Below, piece by piece: positions 1 to 8,148 of a stretch of 35,672 nt of DNA (position 1 is its first letter; each line of letters begins with the position of its first letter). Origin of the DNA: an uncultured Opitutia bacterium. Its GTDB lineage: Bacteria; Verrucomicrobiota; Verrucomicrobiia; Opitutales; Opitutaceae. The position numbers and the translations under genes are program-made. Where the stretch lies: NCBI GenBank assembly GCA_903848965.1, contig CAINHV010000108.1:1-35672 (forward strand), given 5' to 3'. The notes under the pieces were generated by a model that saw only the letters and a list, made by a program, of their open reading frames with translations, was not told the origin of the DNA and did not search any database.

Positions 1-23
1 AGGTTTAGGCGGAGCCTAAACCT
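1..23 (-). terminator. Hairpin overlapping the stop codon of the oxidoreductase gene
   Basis: Positions 1-10 and 14-23 are perfect reverse complements separated by a 3-nt loop, giving a 10-bp stem. The stop codon of the minus-strand oxidoreductase (16-18) lies inside the stem. This is a plausible transcription terminator or mRNA 3'-end stabiliser. A T-tract cannot be checked because the window ends there. Confidence 0.5.
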
Positions 24-1173
24 TGGGAAACTTCACCCACTTCGCTCCGAGCCGGGAGCTCTTCACGGCGGTTTCGATGAAGGCCATGCCGTCGATGCCG
101 TCGTCGATCGTGGGGAAGTCGAGATCCTTGGGCAGCGGCTGGCCTTCGACCTCGGCGGCGATGGCGCGGAAGGCTTCGCGGTAGATGTTGCCAAAAGCCT
201 CGAGGTAACCCTCGGGATGGCCGGAGGGAATGCGGGTGAAGCTGCCGGCGCGGGCGCCGATGTAGCCATTGCCACGACGCCAGATTTGGCGGGGCTGGTC
301 CGGGAACTTCACCGTCAGCTCGTTGGGATGCTCCTGGCTCCACGCGAGCCCGGCCTTGGTGCCATAGACCCGGATGTTGAGATCGTTTTCATCGCCGACG
401 CAGATCTGCGAGGCATGGAGGATGCCCTTGGCGCCGCCCTTGAAGCGGAGGAGAATACTGCCGTCGTCGTCGAGCTTCCGGCCCTTCACGAAGGTCGTGA
501 GGTCGGCGCAGAGCTCGCTGATTTCGAGCCCCGTGATGTACCGCGCCAGGTTTTCCGCGTGCGTGCCGATGTCGCCGATGCTTCCCGCCGCGCCGCTGCG
601 TTTCGGGTCGGTGCGCCAGGCGGCCTGCTTCTGGCCGCTGCCTTCGAGGAAGGTCGAAAGCCAGCCCTGCGGGTACTCGACCACGACCTTGCGAATCTCG
701 CCGAGCTCGCCGGCGCGCACCAGGTCGCGGGCCTGCTTCACCATGACGTTGCCCGTGTAATTGTGCGTGAGGACGAAGACCTTCTTCGACTTCGCGACAA
801 TCTTCTTGAGCGCGCGCGCCTCGGCCAGGTTGAAGGTGACGGGCTTGTCGCACACGACGTTGAAGCCGGCCTCGAGAAACAGCTTCGCCGGCGGGAAGTG
901 CTGGTGATTCGGAGTGACGATGACGATGAAATCGAGCCGCTCCGACGCGGGCCTGGCCGCCTCGGCTTTCGCCATCTCGACATAGCTGCCGTAGGTGCGC
1001 GCCGGATCGAGGAAGAGATCTTCGCCGGACGCTTTCGAACGGGCAGGGTCGGACGAAAACGCGCCAGCCACCAGCTCGGCGCGGCCGTCCATCGCCGCGG
1101 CGATCCGATGCACGCCGCCAATGAAGGCACCACGCCCGCCGCCGATCATCCCAAAACGAAGCTTTCTGTTCAT
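16..1173 (-). CDS. Gfo/Idh/MocA family NAD(P)-dependent oxidoreductase
   Basis: A 385-residue protein of the glucose-fructose oxidoreductase / inositol dehydrogenase family, which oxidises or reduces a sugar hydroxyl with a bound nicotinamide cofactor. The N-terminal Rossmann fold is visible as [14 protein letters not shown] (residues 10-23). The family's EKP motif appears as DKP at 109-111. The second domain has GDIGTHAEN, with candidate catalytic Asp201 and His205. I chose the ATG at 1173 because it begins directly before the first beta strand; a longer frame would add 21 residues read from the repeat upstream. No signal peptide is seen, so it should be cytoplasmic. It lies 86 bp downstream of a sugar isomerase on the same strand, which suggests a shared sugar pathway. 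The substrate cannot be read from the sequence. Confidence 0.9.
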   Translation of the reverse strand: MNRKLRFGMIGGGRGAFIGGVHRIAAAMDGRAELVAGAFSSDPARSKASGEDLFLDPARTYGSYVEMAKAEAARPASERLDFIVIVTPNHQHFPPAKLFLEAGFNVVCDKPVTFNLAEARALKKIVAKSKKVFVLTHNYTGNVMVKQARDLVRAGELGEIRKVVVEYPQGWLSTFLEGSGQKQAAWRTDPKRSGAAGSIGDIGTHAENLARYITGLEISELCADLTTFVKGRKLDDDGSILLRFKGGAKGILHASQICVGDENDLNIRVYGTKAGLAWSQEHPNELTVKFPDQPRQIWRRGNGYIGARAGSFTRIPSGHPEGYLEAFGNIYREAFRAIAAEVEGQPLPKDLDFPTIDDGIDGMAFIETAVKSSRLGAKWVKFPKV

Positions 1174-1177
1174 AAAA

Positions 1178-1254
1178 GTAGTGAGTAGCGGGCAGCGGGT
1201 AGCGAGTAGGCAAAGGCTCGTGGCTGCGATGCTCACGACCCGCTACCCGCTACT
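1178..1254. repeat. Heptamer-based inverted repeat (GTAGCGG units)
   Basis: Five consecutive 7-mers related to GTAGCGG run from 1178 to 1212. The same unit returns in inverted orientation at about 1233-1254 (ending CCGCTACCCGCTAC). The result is a small tandem array folded into an imperfect inverted repeat in the space between the isomerase and the oxidoreductase. Function is unknown. Confidence 0.6.
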
Positions 1255-1259
1255 TCCGG

Positions 1260-2303
1260 TCACTGATTCTTCTTGTCGAAGGCCGCGTCGAACGCGAGGG
1301 CGCTGGACGGAAAGTCGAGCTTTCGCACGAAGGCCGCGGCCTCGGTGGCGCCATGGATCCGATCCATCCGGATGTCCTCCCACTCAACACTGAGCGGGCC
1401 ACGATAACCGGTGTCGTTCAGCGCGACGATGATGTCCTCGAACTTGATGTCACCGTGCCCGAGCGATCGGAAATCCCAATAGCGGCCCGGATGACCGAAG
1501 TTCGTGTGTCCGCCGAAGACGCCCGCGGAGCCGTCGCCGTGACCCCACCAGACATCCTTCATGTGGGTGTGGAAGATCCGACCGGCAAACTGGCGGAGGA
1601 ACTTCACGTAATCCACTCCCTGGTACCCGAGGTGCGAGGGATCGTAGTTGAAGCCAAAACGCTTGTGCCCCTTCACGGCGGCGATGGCCCGCTCGGCGCT
1701 CGAGATGTCGAAGGCGATCTCGGTCGGATGGACCTCGAGGCCAAAGTTCACATTCGCCTTGTCGAAGGCCTCGAGAATCGGGCCGAAACGTTTCCCAAAA
1801 TCGGCGTAGCCGGCATCCCAATACGCCTGCGACGTGGGCGGGAAGGCATAAAGCGAATGCCAGATGCTCGAACCGGTGAACCCGTTGACGACGACCGGAA
1901 AATCATCCCGCTGCCGGCGGCCGGGCTTCGCGTCGAAGAACGCCCGCGCGGCCTTGGCGGACAGGATCATCTTCCGGGCGGCGCGCTGGCGGACGCCTTC
2001 GGGTTCGCCGTTGCCCCAGACATCCGGCGGGACAATCGCCTGGTGGCGTTCGTCGATCCGGTCGCAGATGGCCTGGCCGACGAGGTGGTTGGAAATGGCA
2101 TGGCATTCCAGCCCATGGTCCTTCAGCAGCGCCCACTTCGCCGCGACGTACTTCTTGCTCGAGGCCGCGGCATCGACGTCGAAATGGTCGCCCCAACAGG
2201 CCAGTTCGACGCCATCGTAGCCCATCTGGCGAACCAGGGGGGCGAGTTTCTCGAGGGGAAGGTCGGCCCACTGGCCGGTGAAGAGGGTGACGGGTCTTGG
2301 CAT
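1260..2303 (-). CDS. Sugar phosphate isomerase/epimerase family protein (xylose isomerase-like TIM barrel)
   Basis: A 347-residue protein of the AP endonuclease 2 / xylose isomerase-like TIM-barrel superfamily, whose members isomerise or epimerise sugars and keto-sugars with a divalent metal. The likely metal ligands are Glu190 (GLEVHPTE), Asp221 and His224 (NYDPSH), His247 (FHTHMKD) and Glu307 (SVEWED). These sit at the expected strand ends. The ATG at 2303 is chosen because it precedes the first barrel strand; an upstream TTG at 2327 adds only eight proline-rich residues. No export signal is seen. It probably forms an operon with the downstream Gfo/Idh/MocA oxidoreductase, a pairing common in Verrucomicrobiota and Planctomycetota sugar loci. 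The exact substrate is not determinable. Confidence 0.9.
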   Translation of the reverse strand: MPRPVTLFTGQWADLPLEKLAPLVRQMGYDGVELACWGDHFDVDAAASSKKYVAAKWALLKDHGLECHAISNHLVGQAICDRIDERHQAIVPPDVWGNGEPEGVRQRAARKMILSAKAARAFFDAKPGRRQRDDFPVVVNGFTGSSIWHSLYAFPPTSQAYWDAGYADFGKRFGPILEAFDKANVNFGLEVHPTEIAFDISSAERAIAAVKGHKRFGFNYDPSHLGYQGVDYVKFLRQFAGRIFHTHMKDVWWGHGDGSAGVFGGHTNFGHPGRYWDFRSLGHGDIKFEDIIVALNDTGYRGPLSVEWEDIRMDRIHGATEAAAFVRKLDFPSSALAFDAAFDKKNQ

Positions 2304-2491
2304 AGGGGGGAGCAAGAACAGGGGCAAACCGCAGACGCGGCACGTGATAATTTTGCCGCGGCTCCCCGTGTCGCAAGCAGAATGTCACGGCGGCGCCCGC
2401 TCCGCTCCAGCTTTCGCGCGTCACAGGACCGTGGGCACGTTTTCCTTGCCGGTCCCGGCGCGGTCGGTCCTCATCGGCGACCCTTTTGCCC

Positions 2492-3463
2492 ATGAGTCTC
2501 ACCATTTGGAGTAATGCGAAGTTCACCGATCCCGTCACCGAGATGCTCATCGCGGGCACGCGGGGTCACACGCTGGTTTTTTCCGGGCACGCCTCGGCGT
2601 CGGTCCTCGTCCCGGGGCAGGCGGACCCGGCGCTGGCTTCCGCCGACATCGCCTTCGGCCAGCCCGATCCGGCCCAGTGCCTGGCCTCGGGGAAACTCCG
2701 CTGGGCGGAGGTGACGACGGCGGGCTACACCCGTTATGACACGCCGGCGTTCCGCGAAGGCTTCCGGGCCCGCGGGTCCGCGTTCTCGAACGTCTCGCAG
2801 GTCTTTGCCGATCCCTGTGCGCAACACCTCCTCGCGCAGATGCTCGCGTTCGGGCGGCGGCTGCTGCCGTCCTACCAGGATCAACTCACGACCCGCGGCT
2901 GGGAGTACACGCGCCGGCGGTACGATTCGCGGCTGCTCACAGGCCAGACGGTTTTGCTCCTGGGCTTCGGGGCGATCGGCCGCCGGCTGGCCGACCTGCT
3001 CGCGCCGTTCGGCATGAAGATCAGCGCAGTGCGCCGGCAGACACGCAGCGAGCAGAACGTGCGGATTATTTCCGAGGAAAGTGTCAGCAGCGCGCTGGCG
3101 GAGGCCGATCACGTGGTGAACATTCTCCCCGACAACGACAGCACGCGACAGTACGTGAACGCGCGCCGGCTCTCCTGCTGCAAGCCCGGGGCCCGGTTCT
3201 ACAACGTGGGCCGCGGCACGACCGTGGACGAACCCGCGCTGCTCGAGGCCCTGCGTTCCGGCCGGATCGCCGAGGCGTATCTCGATGTGTTCGAGACCGA
3301 GCCGCTACCGGCGGACAGCCCGTTCTGGACCGCGCCGAACTGCTACCTCACGCCGCACAGCGGCGGCGGGCGGCACGATCAGGACGAGGCGATTGTCGCC
3401 CATTTCCTGGGTAATCTCGACGCGTTCATTCACGGGAAACCGATGGTGGACCGGATCGTGTAG
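2492..3463 (+). CDS. D-isomer-specific 2-hydroxyacid dehydrogenase
   Basis: A 323-residue NAD-dependent dehydrogenase of the D-2-hydroxyacid family (phosphoglycerate, glyoxylate and hydroxypyruvate reductase type). The nucleotide-binding domain has GFGAIGRRLADLL at 158-170. The catalytic residues expected for the family are present: Arg241 in NVGRGTTVDE, Glu270 in DVFETEPLP and His289 in TPHSGGG. The N-terminal substrate domain (1-110) is more divergent. Start is the ATG at 2492, directly after a CCC and with no Shine-Dalgarno; a TTG six bases upstream is the alternative. It is divergent from the sugar isomerase, with 188 bp between the starts. The substrate is not resolved; reduction of a 2-keto acid from sugar breakdown fits the neighbours. 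Confidence 0.88.
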   Translation: MSLTIWSNAKFTDPVTEMLIAGTRGHTLVFSGHASASVLVPGQADPALASADIAFGQPDPAQCLASGKLRWAEVTTAGYTRYDTPAFREGFRARGSAFSNVSQVFADPCAQHLLAQMLAFGRRLLPSYQDQLTTRGWEYTRRRYDSRLLTGQTVLLLGFGAIGRRLADLLAPFGMKISAVRRQTRSEQNVRIISEESVSSALAEADHVVNILPDNDSTRQYVNARRLSCCKPGARFYNVGRGTTVDEPALLEALRSGRIAEAYLDVFETEPLPADSPFWTAPNCYLTPHSGGGRHDQDEAIVAHFLGNLDAFIHGKPMVDRIV

Positions 3464-3469
3464 GACGGG

Positions 3470-3500
3470 GAACGGCCTCGGCGGAGCTCGGCCCTCCAGG
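3470..3500. repeat. GGCC-bounded palindromic intergenic element
   Basis: The sequence between the convergent dehydrogenase and RDD genes contains GGCCTCGGCGGAGCTCGGCC, which can fold on itself through its GGCC ends and the central GAGCTC. It may act as a terminator for either gene, but there is no T-tract. The boundaries are approximate. Confidence 0.35.
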
Positions 3501-3524
3501 TATCCTACCAGCCCTGTCCAAACG

Positions 3525-4223
3525 CTAGATCTTCACGACCTTCGTCGTGGCGATGTAGTCGTGCAGGCAGCGGCGTTCGGCGCCGAAGATGAAGCTGACA
3601 TCGATCAGCCAGAAAAGTCCGCCCAGAAAGGGGATCTGCTCGATCACCAACGGGATCGTGCCCCGCAGCACAAAGGCATGCAGAAACCCGGCCTGGTGGT
3701 TGTTCGCGAGCCGGACGATGCGCAGGCCGAGCAGGGCCTTGCCAATCGACTGCCCCCGCCGGCTAAGCAGGAGGCATTGCACGACCGCAAGCACCGCGAG
3801 GAAAGGGAGGGACTTGGACAGCACGCCTTCCATCGCGACCATGAGCTCGGCGGTCGAGGGTTGTTCGCCTGACCGAATCTGATCGCCCAGCACCGCCCAG
3901 AGCGCGCTCGCGGTGGGAAGCCAGCAGAGCATTTTCAGGACTCCGTCGATCAGGGCCGCGCCGAAGCGCTGCCCAAGACTCGCGAGGGCGAGGTCCGTCT
4001 CCCCTGCCGCGACCGGCTGGCCCGTCAGCGGTGGCTCCATCACCGGCGGCAGCGATCCCGGAGGGGCGAATTCCGCATAGTCGGCGAGGCGGCGCCACTC
4101 CTCGGACCCGAGGACTTTGGCCTGGGTGTCGAGATTAGCCCGGCCCGAATTGATCCAGTTCCGGATCTGATCCGCGCTCACCGGCCCGTACTCGCGGCCG
4201 TCGCCCCCGATGATGGTGAACAT
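3525..4223 (-). CDS. GYF_2 domain plus RDD family membrane protein
   Basis: A 232-residue protein. Residues 1-55 (GGDGREYGPVSADQIRNWI) match the GYF_2 module, a small peptide-binding domain often placed before membrane domains. Residues 83 to the end form an RDD domain: GQRFGAALIDG supplies the early Arg86 and Asp93, hydrophobic helices lie at about 88-112, 138-155 and 190-213, and it ends in RRCLHDYIATTKVV, the usual RDD C-terminus. I chose ATG 4223 because the GYF domain begins there. It sits alone between a convergent dehydrogenase and a divergent spacer. RDD proteins are mostly of unknown role, with some implicated in transport, so I assign no function. Confidence 0.88.
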   Translation of the reverse strand: MFTIIGGDGREYGPVSADQIRNWINSGRANLDTQAKVLGSEEWRRLADYAEFAPPGSLPPVMEPPLTGQPVAAGETDLALASLGQRFGAALIDGVLKMLCWLPTASALWAVLGDQIRSGEQPSTAELMVAMEGVLSKSLPFLAVLAVVQCLLLSRRGQSIGKALLGLRIVRLANNHQAGFLHAFVLRGTIPLVIEQIPFLGGLFWLIDVSFIFGAERRCLHDYIATTKVVKI

Positions 4224-4651
4224 CGCGCTAACGAACACCGGGCCTGCGAACGCGTCAACGTCCGCGGCGAGACGTGACATGGGTCACGCGACCCATGCGA
4301 CGCAAGCGATGGCCGCCCGGACGGGCGGCCTGGATTTCGAAAACGAAAGGAACGCGCGTCAGCGACGCACGTCGGGGCCAACCGCCGCGAGCGATGTCAG
4401 GGAAAGGACAATCTCGTTCATATTCGGGAGAGGGTTGGCGGTTGAGGCGGGCCTCTCGCGAGGCGGGGAAAAGCAGCGAGTCGCGGTGCGGGCCGGTGTC
4501 AATTCCGGGCTGCCGGCTCTGGCCTGAGTGGCACGGGTCTCCCGACCCGTGAAGACCGTGGGTCCATCGGATCCCAACGCATGGGTCGGGAGACCCATGC
4601 CGCTCCGCCCGCGCACTGGACAGCACGCGCCAACGCAATTAGATCCCGTCC
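4224..4651. other. 428-bp spacer without a supported gene
   Basis: This stretch between the RDD gene and the DUF1080 gene holds several hairpins. These are an 8-bp stem (4278-4285 with 4290-4297), a 9-bp GC-rich stem with a 2-nt loop (4311-4319 with 4322-4330) and a full family A element (4528-4603). Open frames crossing it read through the palindromes and resemble nothing I know. Promoters for the two divergent genes should lie here, but I cannot pick out convincing boxes. Confidence 0.6.
4528..4603. repeat. Family A palindromic element, copy 1
   Basis: The left arm (4528-4551) is GTGGCACGGGTCTCCCGACC followed by CGTG. The right arm (4580-4603) is its inverted, slightly altered copy. Each arm also holds its own small hairpin (GGGTC-TCCC-GACCC). 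The same design recurs at 8812, 9977 and 14078. Confidence 0.85.
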
Positions 4652-5293
4652 ATGAAATTCATCTTGGGTATGGCCCTGGCGTTCCTGGCGGGTGGTGGAG
4701 TCGGTCAGGCGGCGGAGGGTTGGATCCCGATGTTCAATGGCCGCGACCTCGCGGGCTGGAAGTCGAACGAGGAAACGCCCGGCGTGTTTACGGTCGAGAA
4801 CGACGTGCTGAAGGTGAGCGGCGGCCGCGCGCATCTTTTCTATGTCGGCGCGGACGGGAAGGCGACCTTCCGGAATTTCGAGTTCCGGGCGAAGGTGATG
4901 ACGACGCCGGGTTCGAACTCCGGGCTCTACATTCACACCGAGTACCAGGCGTCGGGCTGGCCGATCAAGGGCTACGAGTGCCAGGTCAACACCAGCCACT
5001 CCGACGCCAAGAAGACCGGTGGACTCTATGCGGTGGCGGATGTGATGCATAACGCCCCGAGCAAGGACAACGTGTGGTGCGACTACTCCATCAAGGTCGA
5101 GGGCCGGCGGATCGTCATTCAAATCGATGGGCGGACCACGGCAGATTGGACGGAGCCGATGGACTGGGATCCGGCGAAGACACTGACCAACATGCCGGGC
5201 CGGAAGCTCGGCACGGGGACCATCGCGATCCAAGGGCACGATCCCAAGAGCACCACGCACTTCAAGGAACTCGCGATTCGTCCGCTGCCTTGA
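4652..5293 (+). CDS. Exported DUF1080 protein (3-keto-disaccharide hydrolase family)
   Basis: A 213-residue secreted protein. Residues 1-20 form a signal peptide ending at GQAAEG. The rest is one DUF1080 domain, a concanavalin-like beta sandwich now annotated as the 3-keto-disaccharide hydrolase family. Typical family motifs are GWIPMFNGRDLAGWK (22-37), FRAKVMTTPGSNSGLYIHTE and a C-terminal GTIAIQGHDPKSTTHFKELAIRPLP. Some family members cleave glycosides after oxidation at C3; others may only bind polysaccharide. The gene lies near a Gfo/Idh/MocA oxidoreductase and a sugar isomerase, the other enzyme types of that pathway, though not in one operon. ATG 4652 gives the signal peptide. Catalysis is inferred from the family only. 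Confidence 0.88.
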   Translation: MKFILGMALAFLAGGGVGQAAEGWIPMFNGRDLAGWKSNEETPGVFTVENDVLKVSGGRAHLFYVGADGKATFRNFEFRAKVMTTPGSNSGLYIHTEYQASGWPIKGYECQVNTSHSDAKKTGGLYAVADVMHNAPSKDNVWCDYSIKVEGRRIVIQIDGRTTADWTEPMDWDPAKTLTNMPGRKLGTGTIAIQGHDPKSTTHFKELAIRPLP

Positions 5294-5300
5294 GCGGATT

Positions 5301-5352
5301 AGTGGTTCCGCCTGCGGGCGGTCCTGGCGTTCCACTCGCTGGCGCTCGTGGC
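5301..5352. repeat. Paired GC-rich hairpins downstream of the DUF1080 gene
   Basis: Just after the DUF1080 stop codon there is CCGCC-TGCG-GGCGG followed by CACTCGCTGGCGCTCGTG. Together they look like a decayed two-hairpin element. A run of six T follows at about 5368. The element may terminate the DUF1080 transcript; the boundaries are approximate. Confidence 0.35.
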
Positions 5353-5374
5353 TACGGGAAACGGGCCTTTTTTC

Positions 5375-5683
5375 TTAAGGCAGCGCGACGCGCCTCTCCT
5401 TCGGATCTGGATTCTGCCGGTAGAAGAGAGCGGTGTTGCCGATCGCACCGACCAGCACGCACCGGCCTTCATCGGCAATCTGTTCGCCGAGTTTCTCCCG
5501 CTCGTCGCGATCCGCGCCGAGGAAGCGCAGCTTGACCAACTCCTGGCTGCGGAGAAGTCGCTGCAGTTCGTTGAAGAAGGCCGGCGTCAGCCCGCTGCGC
5601 CCAATCTTCAACACCGGCTCGAGCGTCTGGCCCTGGCTGCGCAGAAACGAACGCTGGGCGCCGGTAAGTGGAAATTCGTACAT
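5375..5683 (-). CDS. yhbY: YhbY-type (CRM domain) RNA-binding protein
   Basis: A 102-residue protein that is a single CRM domain, the fold of bacterial YhbY, which associates with the pre-50S ribosomal subunit. Visible family signatures are the opening LTGAQRSFLRSQGQTLEPVL, the GxxG loop in KIGRSGLT, the helix VKLRFLG, and the strand VLVGAIGNTALFYR. Length agrees with the family (about 97-105). The ATG at 5683 is chosen because homology starts at the next residues; a longer frame would add 57 low-complexity residues read from the spacer. The next gene upstream on the same strand, 134 bp away, is rsuA, another ribosome-related gene. Confidence 0.92.
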   Translation of the reverse strand: MYEFPLTGAQRSFLRSQGQTLEPVLKIGRSGLTPAFFNELQRLLRSQELVKLRFLGADRDEREKLGEQIADEGRCVLVGAIGNTALFYRQNPDPKERRVALP

Positions 5684-5817
5684 GGATCGCGAATGCCGGC
5701 CTTTGCGTCCGATGGGAAGAAGCAAAATGGCGGACGGACGATGGACTACAGACGACGGGCTGCGGACGGCGGGCGATGGACTCCCCGATTTGCCACTCGG
5801 AATTCGGCCCTCGGCAT

Positions 5818-6513
5818 TCACACCCCGAAGGCATCCAAAGGCAGTTCCCGCCACTGGCCGGACGGCACCTCGGCGAGATCGAGGTGGCCGAAGCGCGCGC
5901 GGTGCAGCGTCAGCACCGTGGCGCCGACCGCGGAGAACATCCGTCGGACCTGGTGATACCGGCCCTCGGTGAGGGTTAACTCCGCTTCGCGGGGCCCAAT
6001 CAGCGTGAGGCTCGCCGGGGCACAGGGTTCGGTTTCGCCTGCGAGCAGGAGCGTGCCGCTCGCAAATTGCGCCACGAGGTCGGGGGAGAGATCGGCATCG
6101 ACCGTGGCCCGGTAGACTTTCGGAACCTTGTGCTTCGGCGAGGTGAGTTGGTGGACCAGCGGTGATTGATCCGTGAGGAGCAGCAGGCCGCTGGTGTCCT
6201 TGTCGAGCCGGCCGACGCTGGTGATGGTCGGGTTCCGGCGCTGCCAGCGCGGTGGGAGCACGGAATACACATTCAGGCCCTCGCGTGCGTCATGCGAGCA
6301 GACGAGTCCGACGGGCTTGTGGAAGAGCAGGAGCAACCCGTCTGGATGATCGAGGGGTTCCCCATCCACGCGGACATCCGGGGCGGCGGCCTTGGTGCCG
6401 GAGTCGTCGATCGCCCCGCCGCCCACCGTCACGCGTCCGTCCTCGACCCAGCCGCGCGCCTCGCGCCGGCTGCAGTAGCCGAGGTTGGCGAGAAACTGAT
6501 CGATCCGGCGCAT
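5818..6513 (-). CDS. rsuA: 16S rRNA pseudouridine synthase, RsuA family
   Basis: A 231-residue protein, the same length as Escherichia coli RsuA, which makes pseudouridine 516 in 16S rRNA. Residues 1-60 form an S4 RNA-binding domain (MRRIDQFLANLGYCSRREAR). The catalytic domain has the family motif SVGRLDKDTSGLLLLT, in which the Asp of GRLDKDTSG is the catalytic residue. Other conserved segments are FHKPVGLVCS, KVYRATVD and EGRYHQVRRMF. No export signal is seen. The related RluB/RluE enzymes share the fold, but the overall layout and length favour RsuA. It is on the same strand as yhbY, 134 bp upstream of it. Confidence 0.88.
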   Translation of the reverse strand: MRRIDQFLANLGYCSRREARGWVEDGRVTVGGGAIDDSGTKAAAPDVRVDGEPLDHPDGLLLLFHKPVGLVCSHDAREGLNVYSVLPPRWQRRNPTITSVGRLDKDTSGLLLLTDQSPLVHQLTSPKHKVPKVYRATVDADLSPDLVAQFASGTLLLAGETEPCAPASLTLIGPREAELTLTEGRYHQVRRMFSAVGATVLTLHRARFGHLDLAEVPSGQWRELPLDAFGV

Positions 6514-6870
6514 CCGGAAATGAATGAGCGCGGGGACATCGCCTCCGCAACGCCGTTTGTGCCCGCGTGTCGTGGAGATTCCTGGCGTTCTGGCTTCAGG
6601 CTCAAACCACCAACCTCGGACTTAACCACAAAGGCACAAAGAGCGCGGGTTTTCCCTCGGTGCCTCGGTGTCTCAGTGGTTCAAATGGTCTGTGTCCGAT
6701 TCAGTGTTCACCCGAAGCCGCGAAGGGCGCGAAGAACAATCCCCGGAGTTTCAGAATGAACCGCCGCCACGAAGATTCGAAACTCCCGGGTGCCGATGGT
6801 TCAACGGGCTTGGGCTCGAAGCCAAAACACCGCTCGCCGCCCGCGGGCGCATTCGACCATACCTGAGCCG
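6514..6870. other. 357-bp spacer with a family D repeat
   Basis: This divergent spacer separates rsuA from the alpha/beta hydrolase. It contains a family D element (6622-6684) and a nearby GAAGCCGCGAAGGGCGCGAAG string (about 6714-6735) of the kind that often goes with it. A longer frame upstream of the hydrolase start is only low-complexity translation. I see no supported gene or clear promoter box. Confidence 0.55.
6622..6684. repeat. Family D imperfect inverted repeat, copy 1
   Basis: It starts TTAACCACAAAGGCACAAAG and ends TCGGTGTCTCAGTGGTTCAA, so the ends are imperfect reverse complements. Elements of this type (AACCACAAAG/ACACGAAG strings) are widespread in Verrucomicrobiota and Planctomycetota intergenic DNA. 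Further copies are at 25305 and, in a GC-rich variant, at about 25975. Confidence 0.65.
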
Positions 6871-8004
6871 ATGCTGCGTTGGTCTCTTCTCTCGTTCGCC
6901 CTGCTCGTGCTGGCCATGGGGCTGTTGACCGTGGTCCGGTCGCCGGACTGGTCGCAATGGCGCCTGGCCGTGCTCGCGGGAGAATATGGTTATGCCCTCG
7001 CGTTCGTCCCGCTCGGACTCGCAGCGCTCGCCTGGTCGACGCGCGGTTCGAACCCGCTGCCGGCGATTGCGACGCTGCTGATCTCCGCCATCGCCTTGGG
7101 CCTCTTCTTGAAACCCGTGATCGAGGCGACGCGGATTGCGAGGGATCTGCCGGATCGACTCGCCGCCGCCTTCGATCGCGTGGAGGTCGGTCGGCCGGCG
7201 TTTGCGTTGACGGGGCTCGTGGGCGGTTCAGTGCCGCGTGCGGCGGTCGAGACGCGGACCTTCGCGGAGGGGCTGATGCTCGATTACTATCGTCCGGCCG
7301 GAGCGGGATCGCGCCCGGCGCCCTGTGTCGTGGTTGTCCATGGCGGCGGTTGGGACAGCGGCGATCGGAAGCAGCTCGCGGGATTCAATCACTGGCTGGC
7401 CTCGCGGGGTTATGCGGTCGCGGCGATCTCGTATCGCCTCGCGCCGGCGTTTCAATGGCCGGCCCCGCGCGATGACACGCTGGCCGCGATCGTCTACCTC
7501 AAGGCGCACGCCGGCGAACTCGGGCTCGATCCCGGCCGGCTCGTGCTCCTGGGGCGATCCGCCGGTGGGCAGATTGCCGAGGTCGTGGCCTACACGGCGC
7601 GCGATCCCGCAATTCGCGGACTGGTCGGATTGTATGCGCCGTCGGATTTAAATTTCGGCTACGCGCATGCCTGGGAGGACGACGCGATCAAGTCGCCGAC
7701 GCTGATGCGCCAATACCTCGGTGGTCCGCCGGAAAAGGCGCAGGCCAACTACGATGGGGCGAGCGCTCTGCAACAAGTGACGGCCGGCGCGCCTCCGACG
7801 CTGCTGGTGCATGGCCAGCTCGACGGCCTCGTCTGGCACCGGCATAGCGAGCGGCTGGCCGCGCGGCTCACGGAGCGCGGCGTCCGGCATGTCTTCGTGT
7901 CGCTGCCGTGGGCGACGCATGCCTTCGAGGTCAATCGGCACGGGCCCGGCGGCCAGTTGACGACCTATGCGATCGAATGGTTTCTCGCCGCGGTGACGCG
8001 GTGA
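6871..8004 (+). CDS. Membrane-anchored alpha/beta hydrolase (esterase/lipase HGGG family)
   Basis: A 377-residue protein. The first about 85 residues contain three hydrophobic helices (approx. 4-22, 38-56, 63-83), placing the enzyme at the cytoplasmic membrane. The catalytic domain follows: oxyanion-hole motif HGGGW at 157-161, nucleophile Ser230 in GRSAGG, Asp318 in HGQLDGLVW, and His350 in WATHAFE. This is the triad of the hormone-sensitive-lipase/BD-FAE type esterases. The ATG at 6871 starts the first helix; in-frame residues upstream are low complexity. It stands alone between rsuA and msrQ. It may be a carboxylesterase acting on acetylated or feruloylated sugar chains, but the substrate is not visible. 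Confidence 0.9.
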   Translation: MLRWSLLSFALLVLAMGLLTVVRSPDWSQWRLAVLAGEYGYALAFVPLGLAALAWSTRGSNPLPAIATLLISAIALGLFLKPVIEATRIARDLPDRLAAAFDRVEVGRPAFALTGLVGGSVPRAAVETRTFAEGLMLDYYRPAGAGSRPAPCVVVVHGGGWDSGDRKQLAGFNHWLASRGYAVAAISYRLAPAFQWPAPRDDTLAAIVYLKAHAGELGLDPGRLVLLGRSAGGQIAEVVAYTARDPAIRGLVGLYAPSDLNFGYAHAWEDDAIKSPTLMRQYLGGPPEKAQANYDGASALQQVTAGAPPTLLVHGQLDGLVWHRHSERLAARLTERGVRHVFVSLPWATHAFEVNRHGPGGQLTTYAIEWFLAAVTR

Positions 8005-8021
8005 GGCCCCTGTAGCCACCC

Positions 8022-8110
8022 GGGCGTGGACGAGCCACGCCCCTACACGTAGCGCAGGTGGCCGAGCTCCCCTTCACGCATTTCGTATGGGGCGCGCCTC
8101 GTGCGCGCCC
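8022..8110. repeat. Family C palindromic element, copy 1
   Basis: The left arm GGGCGTGGACGAGCCACGCC continues to CCTAC (8022-8046). It is answered by an inverted right arm ending TGCGCGCCC at 8110. The arms are less well matched than in copy 2 (23620-23678), and the loop is longer. It lies between the stop codons of the hydrolase and msrQ, which converge, so it could serve as a bidirectional terminator. Confidence 0.75.
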
Positions 8111-8148
8111 ACGACGTCTAGTCAGGCGACACTTCAACTTTGAAGGCT

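Noticed and set aside
1353-2495. A 380-residue open frame antisense to the sugar isomerase, and a similar one at 217-1188 opposite the oxidoreductase
   Set aside because: Both are shadows of well-recognised enzymes with metal or cofactor motifs on the other strand.
4210-4638. Open frames on both strands across the RDD-DUF1080 spacer
   Set aside because: They translate the family A palindrome and other hairpins and resemble no protein.
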